Shown: piece by piece, positions 38,340-46,861 of the stretch
Numbering within the stretch: position 1 is the first letter of the stretch
How the letters are laid out: each line of letters starts with the position of its first letter
NCBI RefSeq assembly: GCF_000235745.1
Contig: NZ_AGSX01000043.1
Coordinates: 124,001 to 188,000, forward strand
Reading direction: 5' to 3'
DNA length: 64,000 bases
Source: Stutzerimonas stutzeri SDM-LAC
GTDB taxonomy: Bacteria > Pseudomonadota > Gammaproteobacteria > Pseudomonadales > Pseudomonadaceae
Position numbers and translations under genes: made by a program
The notes under the pieces: model-generated
The model's database searches: none
What the model saw: the letters and a program-made list of their open reading frames with translations, nothing else
What the model was told of the DNA's origin: nothing

Positions 38340-40118
38340 ATGGCTGACTACAAAGCACCGCTGCGCGATATGCGTTTCGTCCTAAACGAAGTCTTCGACG
38401 CCCCGAAGCTCTGGCAGACGATGCCAGCGTTGGCTGAAGTCGTCGATGCGGAAACCGCCGAAGCCATCCTCGAGGAAGCGGGCAAAATTACGGCCAATTC
38501 CATTGCGCCTCTCAACCGCAGCGGCGATGAAGAAGGCTGCCGCTGGGTGGACGGCGCGGTCACCACACCCGCCGGTTATCCCGAGGCATATCGCCTTTAC
38601 GCCGAAGGTGGTTGGGTCGGTGTAGGCGGTGACCCAGCCTACAGCGGCATGGGCATGCCGAAAGCGATCTCGGCGCAGGTCGAGGAAATGATGAACTCGG
38701 CCAGCTTGGCGTTCGGTCTGTATCCTATGCTGACGTCTGGCGCCTGCCTGTCCCTCTATGCTCATGCCAGCGAAGAGCTGAAACAGAAATACCTGCCGAA
38801 CATGTATGCCGGTGTCTGGTCAGGCTCCATGTGCCTGACCGAGCCACACGCAGGCACTGACCTCGGCATCATCCGCACCAAGGCTGAGCCACAAGCGGAC
38901 GGCTCGTACAAGGTCAGCGGCACCAAGATCTTCATCACCGGTGGCGAGCACGATCTCACCGAGAACATCATCCACCTCGTACTGGCCAAGCTGCCCGATG
39001 CGCCGGCAGGTTCACGCGGTATTTCGTTGTTCCTGGTCCCCAAAGTAATGGTCAACGAAGACGGCAGCCTAGGTGAGCGCAACAGCCTCGGCTGCGGCTC
39101 GATCGAGCACAAGATGGGCATCCAGGCCTCGGCCACCTGCGTTATGAACTTTGACGGTGCCACCGGCTGGATGGTCGGCGAGCCGAACAAGGGCCTGGCG
39201 GCGATGTTCACCATGATGAATTATGAGCGTCTGGGCGTCGGCATCCAGGGCTTGGCCACGGGCGAGCGTTCGTATCAGAGCGCTATCGAATACGCACGTG
39301 AGCGCATCCAGAGCCGCGCACCAACTGGTCCGGTAGCGCAAGACAAGGCCGCTGACCCGATCATCGTCCACCCCGATGTTCGCCGAATGTTGCTGACCAT
39401 GAAGGCGTTGAACGAGGGCGGTCGCGCCTTCTCCAGCTATGTGGCGCTGCAGCTGGACATCGCCAAATTCAGCGATGACGCCGAAGCACGCCAGCGTGCC
39501 GAGGCACTTGTGGCTCTACTGACGCCGGTAGCCAAGGCTTTCCTCACCGACATGGGGCTGGAAACGACTGTCCACGGCCAGCAGGTCTTCGGTGGTCACG
39601 GCTTTATCCGGGAGTGGGGACAGGAGCAACTGGTGCGCGACTGCCGGATCACCCAGATCTACGAAGGCACCAATGGCATCCAGGCGCTGGACCTGCTTGG
39701 GCGAAAGGTGGTGGGCAGCGGCGGCGAGCTGTATCGCGCATTTGCCGAAGAAGTTCGCAGCTACTGTGCAGCGGCGGGCGGCGAGCTCGAAGAGTTCACG
39801 ACGCCACTGAAGGCGGCACTGGAGAACCTTGACGCGCTCACTGCCTTCGCCATCGACAGTGCAAAGCGCAACCCCAACGAAATCGGCGCGGCCTCGGTCG
39901 AGTACCTGCATGTGTTCGGTTACACGGCCTATGCCTATATGTGGGCCAGAATGGCAGAGGCTGCATTGGGCAAGGAAACCCAGGACGACTTCTATGCCAG
40001 CAAGCTAGGCACTGCGCGGTTCTATTTCGCTCGCCTGCTGCCGCGCATCCACTCATTGAGCGCCTCGGTTCGAGCTGGCAGCGATTCGTTGTATCTGCTT
40101 GAGGCTTCGCAGTTCTAA
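38340..40118 (+). CDS. Acyl-CoA dehydrogenase paralog 3, PA0508 (FadE2) type
   Basis: The 592-aa protein begins MADYKAPLRDMRFVLNEVFD at ATG 38340 and follows the same plan: MCLTEPHAGTDLGIIRTKAE, KIFITGGEHDLTE, VFGGHGFIREWGQEQLVRDCR and the C-terminal extension. It corresponds by order to PA0508. A GAAAC half-site lies upstream near 38287, but no complete PsrA palindrome. The three copies likely differ in chain-length preference; this cannot be read from the sequence by eye. Confidence 0.95.
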   Translation: MADYKAPLRDMRFVLNEVFDAPKLWQTMPALAEVVDAETAEAILEEAGKITANSIAPLNRSGDEEGCRWVDGAVTTPAGYPEAYRLYAEGGWVGVGGDPAYSGMGMPKAISAQVEEMMNSASLAFGLYPMLTSGACLSLYAHASEELKQKYLPNMYAGVWSGSMCLTEPHAGTDLGIIRTKAEPQADGSYKVSGTKIFITGGEHDLTENIIHLVLAKLPDAPAGSRGISLFLVPKVMVNEDGSLGERNSLGCGSIEHKMGIQASATCVMNFDGATGWMVGEPNKGLAAMFTMMNYERLGVGIQGLATGERSYQSAIEYARERIQSRAPTGPVAQDKAADPIIVHPDVRRMLLTMKALNEGGRAFSSYVALQLDIAKFSDDAEARQRAEALVALLTPVAKAFLTDMGLETTVHGQQVFGGHGFIREWGQEQLVRDCRITQIYEGTNGIQALDLLGRKVVGSGGELYRAFAEEVRSYCAAAGGELEEFTTPLKAALENLDALTAFAIDSAKRNPNEIGAASVEYLHVFGYTAYAYMWARMAEAALGKETQDDFYASKLGTARFYFARLLPRIHSLSASVRAGSDSLYLLEASQF

Positions 40119-40143
40119 AAGCGTTCAATTCCGTGGAGGCACA

Positions 40144-40212
40144 ATGAAATTAATTCGCCATCTCTGGGAACAATGTCTGACGGGCTTAGTCATAGATCTG
40201 CATCGCTTGTAG
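40144..40212 (+). CDS. Possible 22-residue micro-ORF
   Basis: A GGAGG site lies 7 bases before ATG 40144, which opens a frame of 22 codons (MKLIRHLWEQCLTGLVIDLH and two more residues). Its stop overlaps the upstream GacA-like box. The ribosome site is good, but nothing else supports translation. Confidence 0.2.
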   Translation: MKLIRHLWEQCLTGLVIDLHRL

Positions 40213-40267
40213 TCAATTACTTACACGCAGCGCCAAGGAAGGGGTCGTGCGTAAGTGAATGCTTACA
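40208..40267 (+). promoter_or_regulatory. Tandem GacA-type activating sequences
   Basis: The GacA box consensus is TGTAAG-N6-CTTACA. Positions 40250-40267 read CGTAAG-TGAATG-CTTACA (one mismatch), and 40208-40225 read TGTAGT-CAATTA-CTTACA (two mismatches). The centres are 42 bp apart, four helical turns. GacA is known to control almost only the rsm RNA genes through such boxes, placed upstream of their promoters. Confidence 0.75.
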
Positions 40268-40321
40268 AGCCGTGGTGCGAACTGCTACTACAGGTTTTTC
40301 AGACCGATCGGTAGTCTTTTC

Positions 40322-40452
40322 GCCACGGACGCCGCGTAGGGAAGCGCTTAAGAAATAAAACGGACGCGTAGCGGAGCGACGCCAGGAAGGCGTAAGTCAT
40401 GGATGTCGGTTACAGTCTGCAAAGGCCCCGCTTCGGCGGGGTTTTCTTTTTT
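40322..40452 (+). ncRNA. Rsm-type regulatory RNA (RsmX/Y/Z family)
   Basis: A predicted RNA of about 130 nt that would bind and sequester RsmA/CsrA. It has six GGA motifs within about 75 nt (near 40327, 40339, 40361, 40372, 40384 and 40400). One is shown in the loop of a clear hairpin (ACGCC-AGGA-AGGCGT, 40379-40393), as RsmA sites require. A terminator ends it: CCCCGC-TTCG-GCGGGG (40426-40441) followed by TTTTC and six T. GacA boxes lie 55-115 bp upstream of the likely start; a TAGTCT at 40312 may be the -10. Which of RsmX, Y or Z it equals cannot be decided here. Confidence 0.75.
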
Positions 40453-40723
40453 CCGTGGACAACCACGGCGCCACCGTCGTCAGTCATTAATCCTTTAATG
40501 CCGGGTTTCCGGGAGGCGCGCTCCTGCCGGGTCCTGTCTGTAGGGGCAGGCCATGCCTGCGAACCGATACTGCCGACGGGGTCGGCCAGATCCAGACGAA
40601 GCTCGCCGGTAACGCAGGCGAGCTGAAGATCTCGATCTGGCGCAACGGCACCGCAAAAGGGCACTAACACAGTGCTGCCTTGCTCAGCCCCTGATTAGCA
40701 CTAAGCACTGGCAATTTTCCAGC
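40453..40723. other. Gene-free stretch between the Rsm RNA and msrA
   Basis: The interval starts with a second short hairpin (CCGTGG-ACAA-CCACGG, 40453-40468). A degenerate REP-like sequence (GTAGGGGCAGGCCATGCCTG) lies near 40540. From 40557 to the stop TAA at 40665 one frame reads like a protein tail (..LKISIWRNGTAKGH) without a start codon, possibly a gene remnant. No intact gene was seen. Confidence 0.4.
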
Positions 40724-41371
40724 TTAAGCCGGCATGCACACGCCAGTGCCTCCGAGACCACAGTACCCGCCTGGGTTTTTCGCCAGATATTGTTGGTGAT
40801 AGGCCTCGGCGTAGTAGAACGCCGGCAGATCGGCGATTTCTGTGGTGATGCCGCCTAGCCCGTGCTTGTTCAGTTCGGCCTGAAACCGCGCTTCGCTGTC
40901 GCGTGCCATTTCCAGCTGAACGGCGTCGAAGCAGTAGATCGCCGATCGATACTGGGTGCCGATGTCGTTGCCTTGACGCATGCCCTGGGTTGGGTTGTGC
41001 GCCTCCCAGAACAGTCCGAGCAGGTCGTTGTAGGAAATCAGCTGTGGATCAAACACCACCAGCACGGCTTCGGTGTGTCCGGTGAGGCCGGAGCACACTT
41101 CTTCGTAGGTGGGGTTTGGTGTGTGGCCGCCGGCATAAATCACCGCGGTCGTCCACACACCGTGCTGCTCCCAGAAGCGCCGCTCGGCTCCCCAGAAACA
41201 GCCCATGGCAAATATCGCCTGTTGCAGGTGCGCCGGGAACGGTGGCTGCAGCGGATTGCCGCTGACGAAGTGAGTCTCGGGCACCGGAACTGGCGTGGCG
41301 CGTCCTGGCAGGGCTTGCCCGGCATCAGGTAGCGCCTGTTTATGTACAAGAATTTGCGAGCGCAGGGTCAT
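40724..41371 (-). CDS. msrA: Peptide methionine-S-sulfoxide reductase MsrA
   Basis: MsrA reduces the S epimer of methionine sulfoxide in oxidised proteins. The 215-aa protein has the catalytic motif GCFWG (Cys58), the substrate region [31 protein letters not shown] segment and resolving cysteines in the C-terminal [14 protein letters not shown]. It lies next to dipA as in P. aeruginosa (PA5018, from memory). Confidence 0.96.
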   Translation of the reverse strand: MTLRSQILVHKQALPDAGQALPGRATPVPVPETHFVSGNPLQPPFPAHLQQAIFAMGCFWGAERRFWEQHGVWTTAVIYAGGHTPNPTYEEVCSGLTGHTEAVLVVFDPQLISYNDLLGLFWEAHNPTQGMRQGNDIGTQYRSAIYCFDAVQLEMARDSEARFQAELNKHGLGGITTEIADLPAFYYAEAYHQQYLAKNPGGYCGLGGTGVCMPA

Positions 41372-41466
41372 TTTGGTCCTCGGGCCTTGGGCATGTTTTC
41401 CGCTAGCCTAGGCTACCAAGCTGACAAATCCAACGCGCGCGTGCCCGGACGGTAGGCGTAGAACCG

Positions 41467-44142
41467 TTAAAGCCAGTGCGGATATCGGCGTAGCGAGCTG
41501 ATTAGCTGGTCGCCGGGGATGGGTCGATCGAACAGGTAACCCTGTCCGATATCGCAGCGTTGATGGCGCAGGAAGGCCAGCTGCTCGACAGTCTCGATGC
41601 CTTCGGCAACCACCTTGAGATTGAGGTTGCGAGCCATGGCAATGACAGCTGAGGTGATCTCGATATCGTCCTGGTTATCCGGAATGTCCTTGATAAAACT
41701 CCGGTCGATCTTGATCACATCGATTGGGAATTTCTTCAAGTAGCTCAGCGATGAATAGCCGGTGCCGAAGTCATCCATCGCCAGGGTGACCCCGAGTGCC
41801 TTGAGGCCTATCAGTTGCTGACGCGTCGCTTCGGTCGCTTCGAGCAGCAGGCTTTCGGTCAATTCCAGCTCGAGGCGGTCGGTCGGCAGCTTTTCTTCGG
41901 AGAGAATGGCGGCGATCGAGCTGACCAGGTCGGGATCGGAAAATTGCTTGGGTGACAGATTTATCGCGATCTGCGGCGTGCCGATGCCGAGTGCGGCGAG
42001 CTGCAGGCCCATCTTGCACGCTTCACGTGCGACCCACTTGCCTATCGGGATGATCAGCCCGGTTTCTTCGGCAACGCCAATGAATTGATCCGGGCGGATC
42101 ATGCCTTTTTCCGGGTGGTTCCAGCGCAGGAGCGCTTCCAGGCCCTGCAGCCGGCCGCTGCGCAGGCAGAGCTTGGGTTGATAGAAAACTTCGAGCTCAT
42201 TCTGCACCAGCGCTCGGCGCAGATTGTTTTCGACGAACAACTTGTAGTTAGCCTCGGCATGCAAGGCTTCGGTAAACACCTGTACTTGGTTCTTGCCGTT
42301 GGCCTTGGCCTTGTGCAGGGCTTGGCCGGCATGTTTCATCAGCGTCTCGGGATCACGGCCATGCAATGGCGAACAGGCCAGCCCCAGGGAGGCACTGACA
42401 CTGATCAACTGCTTGTCGACGAACAGGGGTTTGTCGAGGGTGCGCAGCACTTGATGCGCCAGCAGCAGGCCCTCTTCCAGGTCCATGTTGTCGAGCAGGA
42501 GGGCGAATTCGTTGCTGGCGAAGCGCGCGAGCACACTGTCGCGGTTGAGGCTGTTGCGTAGCCGGCGAGCCAGGCTGGCCAGCAATTTGTCGCCGGTCTG
42601 GTGTCCGAGGCTGTCATTGATGCGCTTGAAATTGTCGATATCCACCAGCAACAGGCACAGCTGCGGTTCTTTACCGGTGGCGAAGCGCTCTTCGATACTG
42701 CGAATGAAAAACGGGCGATTTCCGAGGCCGGTCAGGTTATCGGTATAGGCCAGGCGTTCGATATGCTGCTGCGCCAACTTGCTATGCGTGATGTCTTCAT
42801 AAATGCCGATGTAATGCGTGAGCTCGCCGCTCTCACCAAACACCTTGGAAATCGACAGCTGCCCCCAATAAGGCTCCAGGTTCTTGCGACGGCTTCGGAA
42901 TTCGCCCTGCCAGCTGTTGCCCTGGGACAACGTTGATGAGGTGTCGAACAGCAATTCGCTGAGGTTTTCCAAAGCAGTCAGGTCGGCCAGGCGGCGACCA
43001 CGAACTTCATCGGCTGAGAACTGGGTAATCGAGGTGAAGCTCGGATTCACATACTCGACGATGCCATCCCGGTCGACCAGGATGAATGCGCTGGCGCTCT
43101 GCTCGACCGCGCGCTGGAAGAGGTGCAGGGTATAGGTGGCGCTGACGCGCTGCTGATTGGCCAGCACCTGAGCGTACTGATCGGCCAGTTCGCCAGCGAA
43201 CGCCACCTCATCGGCATGCCAGGTCCTGACACAGCCGGAGTGTTCCAGGCAGAGTACGCCGAACACCTCACCGCCGACCCTGATCGTCGCGTCAAGAATC
43301 GATGTGATGCCGCGTGGATTGAAGCTTATTGGTGCAAGTTCCACGGTGCGGGCGTCTTCTACGACATTCTGCACGTCGATCACCCGCCCCTTATGCAGCG
43401 CCTCTACATAACGTGGGCAGGCCGAGATGTCCATAGATGGAGGGTATTCAAAGCTGCCACTAGCGCGGCAGTAAGCTGCGATGGCCTCTAGCTGATCTCC
43501 CTTCAAATGCCATATCGATGCACGGGCGATCCCATATGCTTCACTGGCGGCCTGGGTGATCAGCTGCGCAGCCTCAAGCTGTGGATTAGCTGCGCTGTAG
43601 CGGTGCCGGGCCAGGCGCACGATAAGACTCTGTTGCGCGCGGGAGCGGATCAGGTGTTCGAGATGCTCATCCTGGGCCTGCTGATAAAACTCCAGAGACG
43701 ATTGTAGCTTCGCATTCTGGGATTCCAGAGCCGGGGAGGCTCCCGCTGCATGGGGTTCGACGATCAGGTAGCCACGAACCAATTCTCGACCATACTGTTG
43801 GCAGAGTTCGCCAATCTCCAGCATGTCCAGCGGCCCATCGGAGGTGTGCAGGCAGTAACGAATGGAATAGTGGCCCAGGGTTGCCAGCTGCGCTTGCACC
43901 ACGTCATGAAGTTTTAGGCGAGCTTGCGGCTCCATGAGGCTGGCATAAGGCGAGTCGATCAGAGAACAGAGATTATGCGCGGGCTGGCCCAGATAACGAT
44001 CGCAGGCTGGGTCGAGATACAGCAAGGCCCAGCTGGATTCGTTCAAACGCTCGAAACGCAACATGCCCAGCCTCGAAGGCGCTGGCAACTGCGTCACAAC
44101 CTCGGTCGCCAAACGGCTGGCGGCATCGGTATGTATTTTCAT
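41467..44142 (-). CDS. dipA: c-di-GMP phosphodiesterase DipA (GAF-PAS-GGDEF-EAL)
   Basis: An 891-aa soluble regulator that lowers c-di-GMP and, in P. aeruginosa, is needed for biofilm dispersal. Order of parts: N-terminal sensory region, GAF-like domain (about 165-320), PAS (335-455), GGDEF (460-620), EAL (635-885). The GGDEF motif is degenerate (ASNEF), so it is not a cyclase, but it may bind GTP. The EAL domain keeps its key residues: LEALLRWNHP, AINLSPKQF, ELTESLLLE, DDFGTGYSSLSYL, and VVAEGIETVEQ. Neighbours msrA and aceF/aceE match the PA5015-PA5018 order. Confidence 0.93.
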   Translation of the reverse strand: MKIHTDAASRLATEVVTQLPAPSRLGMLRFERLNESSWALLYLDPACDRYLGQPAHNLCSLIDSPYASLMEPQARLKLHDVVQAQLATLGHYSIRYCLHTSDGPLDMLEIGELCQQYGRELVRGYLIVEPHAAGASPALESQNAKLQSSLEFYQQAQDEHLEHLIRSRAQQSLIVRLARHRYSAANPQLEAAQLITQAASEAYGIARASIWHLKGDQLEAIAAYCRASGSFEYPPSMDISACPRYVEALHKGRVIDVQNVVEDARTVELAPISFNPRGITSILDATIRVGGEVFGVLCLEHSGCVRTWHADEVAFAGELADQYAQVLANQQRVSATYTLHLFQRAVEQSASAFILVDRDGIVEYVNPSFTSITQFSADEVRGRRLADLTALENLSELLFDTSSTLSQGNSWQGEFRSRRKNLEPYWGQLSISKVFGESGELTHYIGIYEDITHSKLAQQHIERLAYTDNLTGLGNRPFFIRSIEERFATGKEPQLCLLLVDIDNFKRINDSLGHQTGDKLLASLARRLRNSLNRDSVLARFASNEFALLLDNMDLEEGLLLAHQVLRTLDKPLFVDKQLISVSASLGLACSPLHGRDPETLMKHAGQALHKAKANGKNQVQVFTEALHAEANYKLFVENNLRRALVQNELEVFYQPKLCLRSGRLQGLEALLRWNHPEKGMIRPDQFIGVAEETGLIIPIGKWVAREACKMGLQLAALGIGTPQIAINLSPKQFSDPDLVSSIAAILSEEKLPTDRLELELTESLLLEATEATRQQLIGLKALGVTLAMDDFGTGYSSLSYLKKFPIDVIKIDRSFIKDIPDNQDDIEITSAVIAMARNLNLKVVAEGIETVEQLAFLRHQRCDIGQGYLFDRPIPGDQLISSLRRYPHWL

Positions 44143-44252
44143 CGAGCGGTTGGCTTCCAGTATGCTGCGGGAGTCGCTTCGTTAGCCGCAGCTTAGACGC
44201 TTTTTAGGGCGCTGAGATGGCTAAATAATATTAATTACTGCAAGGGTGCATC

Positions 44253-44780
44253 ATGCAGCAGGGACTGACAAGTCGGCTATCAAAGTTACTGTTAATCTCG
44301 GTTCTCCTGATCGCTGGCGGACCGCTCAACGCCGCCGAGCCAAATACCCTGGGCTCAGACGAACCGTCCCGTTATTTGGCCGAGCTCCAGGCACTTTATC
44401 TCACCCAGAACGAACGAAAAGCCCTGCTTGCGCACAGCAATGCGCTGCTCAAGGCCTATGGATTGCGGGCTGCCTATCAAGTGGAGCGGGCCAACCCGGA
44501 GGATCTCGAATACCAGATCAGCGTTGGCGCGCCTGGCGAGTTGCGTATCCGTGAGGAGCGCCGCGATGCGTCCGGTAACGTTGCCGTGCGCAACCGTGGG
44601 TTCTCGGTGTTCGGCTTGGATCCCTACATCCAGTACCAGTGCCCGCCGCAAGGCGTTGTATGCACCTTCGCGGGCGTGGCTGACAGCGAGCCTTGGCTGA
44701 CCATCCTCCGTGACCCCAAGGGGGCAGAGGAGTTGGCGAAGGCTCTGTCCTTCCTGTTCCGCAATCTGCAAAAGGGCTGA
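44253..44780 (+). CDS. Exported protein of unknown function
   Basis: The 175-aa product has a signal peptide (LLLISVLLIAGGPLNA, cleavage likely after NAA) and is otherwise soluble, with two cysteines near the C-terminus (QCPPQGVVC) that could form a disulfide. ATG 44253 follows CAAGGG. I do not recognise the family. It lies between dipA and aceF on the opposite strand from both, and shares a terminator with aceF. In P. aeruginosa I do not recall a gene here. Confidence 0.75.
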   Translation: MQQGLTSRLSKLLLISVLLIAGGPLNAAEPNTLGSDEPSRYLAELQALYLTQNERKALLAHSNALLKAYGLRAAYQVERANPEDLEYQISVGAPGELRIREERRDASGNVAVRNRGFSVFGLDPYIQYQCPPQGVVCTFAGVADSEPWLTILRDPKGAEELAKALSFLFRNLQKG

Positions 44781-44805
44781 TGACGCTTCGCGGTTAGCCT
44801 GACAA

Positions 44806-44835
44806 ACAAAAAACCCGCCACGAGGGCGGGTTTTT
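44806..44835. terminator. Bidirectional terminator
   Basis: AAACCCGCC (44811-44819) pairs with GGCGGGTTT (44825-44833), flanked by A-rich sequence on the left and T-rich on the right. It can end the exported-protein gene on the plus strand and aceF on the minus strand. Confidence 0.9.
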
Positions 44836-44848
44836 GTCGTTCATCGGA

Positions 44849-46837
44849 TCACAGCAGCATGGTGCGGATGTCCGCCAGCAGCTCGGACAGGCGCTTGGTG
44901 AAGCGCGCCGCCGCGGCGCCGTTGATCACGCGGTGATCATAGGACAGCGACAGGGGCAGCATCAGCTTGGGCTGGAAGGCCTTGCCATCCCATACCGGCT
45001 GCATGGTCGCCTTGCTGACACCCAGGATCGCTACTTCCGGCGCATTGACGATCGGCGTGAAGCCGGTGCCGCCAATGTGACCGAGACTGGAGATGGTGAA
45101 GCAGGCGCCCTGCATGTCGTCCGCTGAAAGCTTCTTGTTGCGCGCTTTCTCGGCCAGTGCCGCCGCTTCGCCTGCCAGCTGCAGGAGGCTTTTCTGGTCG
45201 ACGTTTTTGATTACCGGCACCATCAAGCCGTCCGGAGTGTCGACCGCAAAGCCTACATGCACGTACTTCTTGCGGATCAGCGCCTTGCCGCTGGGTGCCA
45301 GTGAACTGTTGAAGTCCGGCAGCTCCTTGAGCAGGTGCGCACAGGCTTTGAGCAGCAGTGGCAGTACGGTCAGCTTGACGCCGGCCTTCTCTGCCACAGC
45401 CTTCTGCGCGACGCGGAAAGCCTCCAGCTCGGTGATGTCGGCCGATTCGAACTGGGTCACGTGCGGCACGTTGAGCCAGCTGCGGTGCAGGTTAGCGGCG
45501 CCGACCTGCATCAGACGGGTCATCGGCACTTCTTCGATTTCACCGAAGCGGCTGAAATCGATGGTCGGGATCGGCGGAATGCCCGCTCCGCCCGTGCTGC
45601 CTTCTGCCGGTGCCTGCTTGGCCTTGCTCATCATGCTCTTGACGTAGGCTTGGACGTCTTCCTTGAGAATCCGCCCCTTGGGGCCGGTGCCTGTAACGTC
45701 GGCCAGTTCGACGCCGAACTCCCGTGCGGTCATGCGCACTGCAGGCCCGGCGTGTACCTTGGTGCCGGCCTTGCTCGGGCCGCTTACTGCCGGGGCGGGC
45801 GTTGCGGCAGCCTTGGCTTCCGGCACACCCTGCTTGTTCGGCGCGACGGCCTGCTGCTGCGGTTCCGCTTCCTGCGGCTTGGCTGCGGCTTTCTTCGCCG
45901 GGGCGGCGCCCGCGACCTTCAGCGTCAGGATCAGGTCACCGGTCTTGGCCGAGTCACCGACCTTGATCGACAGCGACTCCACCACGCCCGCCTTGGGCGC
46001 CGGGATTTCCATGCTGGCCTTGTCGGATTCCAGCGTGATCAGCGACTGATCCGCCTCGACGCTGTCGCCGGCCTTGACCATCACTTCGATAACGTTGGCG
46101 CTGCCGCTGGAGCCGATGTCCGGAATGCGAACCTCTTCCACAGACTCGCCTGCAGGCTCCTCAGCCGCCTGTTCGGTCAGCTGCTCCTTCGGCTGGCTCT
46201 GGGCCTGGCTTGCCGGTGCGCTGCTCGCTGCTGCCGGCTTGCCCGCTGCGGCGCCTTTGAGGACCAGGATCAGGTCGCCAGTGCCCAGCTCGTCGCCCAC
46301 CTTGACCGAGATGCTTTCGACCACGCCGGCGGCCGGAGAGGGAATCTCCATGCTGGCCTTGTCAGACTCGAGGGTGATCAGCGCCTGCTCGGCCTCGATG
46401 GTATCGCCGACGTTGACCGAGACCTCGATCACGCTGGCTTTGCCCGACGAGCCGATGTCCGGAACCTTGATTTCCTGCGATTCACCGCCGGCCGAGGCGG
46501 AGGATGCCTCCTCAGCCTGGGTGGCCGGGGCTTCGTCAGCAGGGCTGTCGGCGGCGCCGGCAGGCTCGGCAGCGGCTTGCGCCGGTGCTTCGCTGCCCTG
46601 AGCGTCTTCGCTTTCCAGCTCAAGCAGTTCGTCGCCTTCCTTTAGTCGATCACCCAGCTTGACCTTAAGTGCTTTCACGACGCCCGCCTTGGGCGCCGGG
46701 ATTTCCATGCTGGCCTTGTCGGACTCGAGCGTCAGGATGCTCTGGTCGGCCTCGATACGGTCGCCGACCTTGACGAACAACTCGATTACTTCACCCTCAC
46801 CGCTGCCGATGTCGGGTACGCGTATGGTTTCACTCAC
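44849..46837 (-). CDS. aceF: Pyruvate dehydrogenase E2, dihydrolipoamide acetyltransferase
   Basis: AceF forms the core of the pyruvate dehydrogenase complex and passes the acetyl group to CoA. GTG 46837 (662 aa) is chosen: AGGAGAACC lies upstream and the product then begins (M)SETIRVPDIG, as in related proteins. Three lipoyl domains each carry the lipoylated lysine in ESDKASMEIP, separated by Ala/Pro/Glu-rich linkers. A peripheral-subunit-binding domain (AGPAVRMTAREFGVELADV) and the catalytic domain (DHRVINGAAAARF near the end) follow. It lies 24 bp after aceE. Confidence 0.96.
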   Translation of the reverse strand: MSETIRVPDIGSGEGEVIELFVKVGDRIEADQSILTLESDKASMEIPAPKAGVVKALKVKLGDRLKEGDELLELESEDAQGSEAPAQAAAEPAGAADSPADEAPATQAEEASSASAGGESQEIKVPDIGSSGKASVIEVSVNVGDTIEAEQALITLESDKASMEIPSPAAGVVESISVKVGDELGTGDLILVLKGAAAGKPAAASSAPASQAQSQPKEQLTEQAAEEPAGESVEEVRIPDIGSSGSANVIEVMVKAGDSVEADQSLITLESDKASMEIPAPKAGVVESLSIKVGDSAKTGDLILTLKVAGAAPAKKAAAKPQEAEPQQQAVAPNKQGVPEAKAAATPAPAVSGPSKAGTKVHAGPAVRMTAREFGVELADVTGTGPKGRILKEDVQAYVKSMMSKAKQAPAEGSTGGAGIPPIPTIDFSRFGEIEEVPMTRLMQVGAANLHRSWLNVPHVTQFESADITELEAFRVAQKAVAEKAGVKLTVLPLLLKACAHLLKELPDFNSSLAPSGKALIRKKYVHVGFAVDTPDGLMVPVIKNVDQKSLLQLAGEAAALAEKARNKKLSADDMQGACFTISSLGHIGGTGFTPIVNAPEVAILGVSKATMQPVWDGKAFQPKLMLPLSLSYDHRVINGAAAARFTKRLSELLADIRTMLL

Positions 46838-46861
46838 AATAGGTTCTCCTGTGCGCACGCA

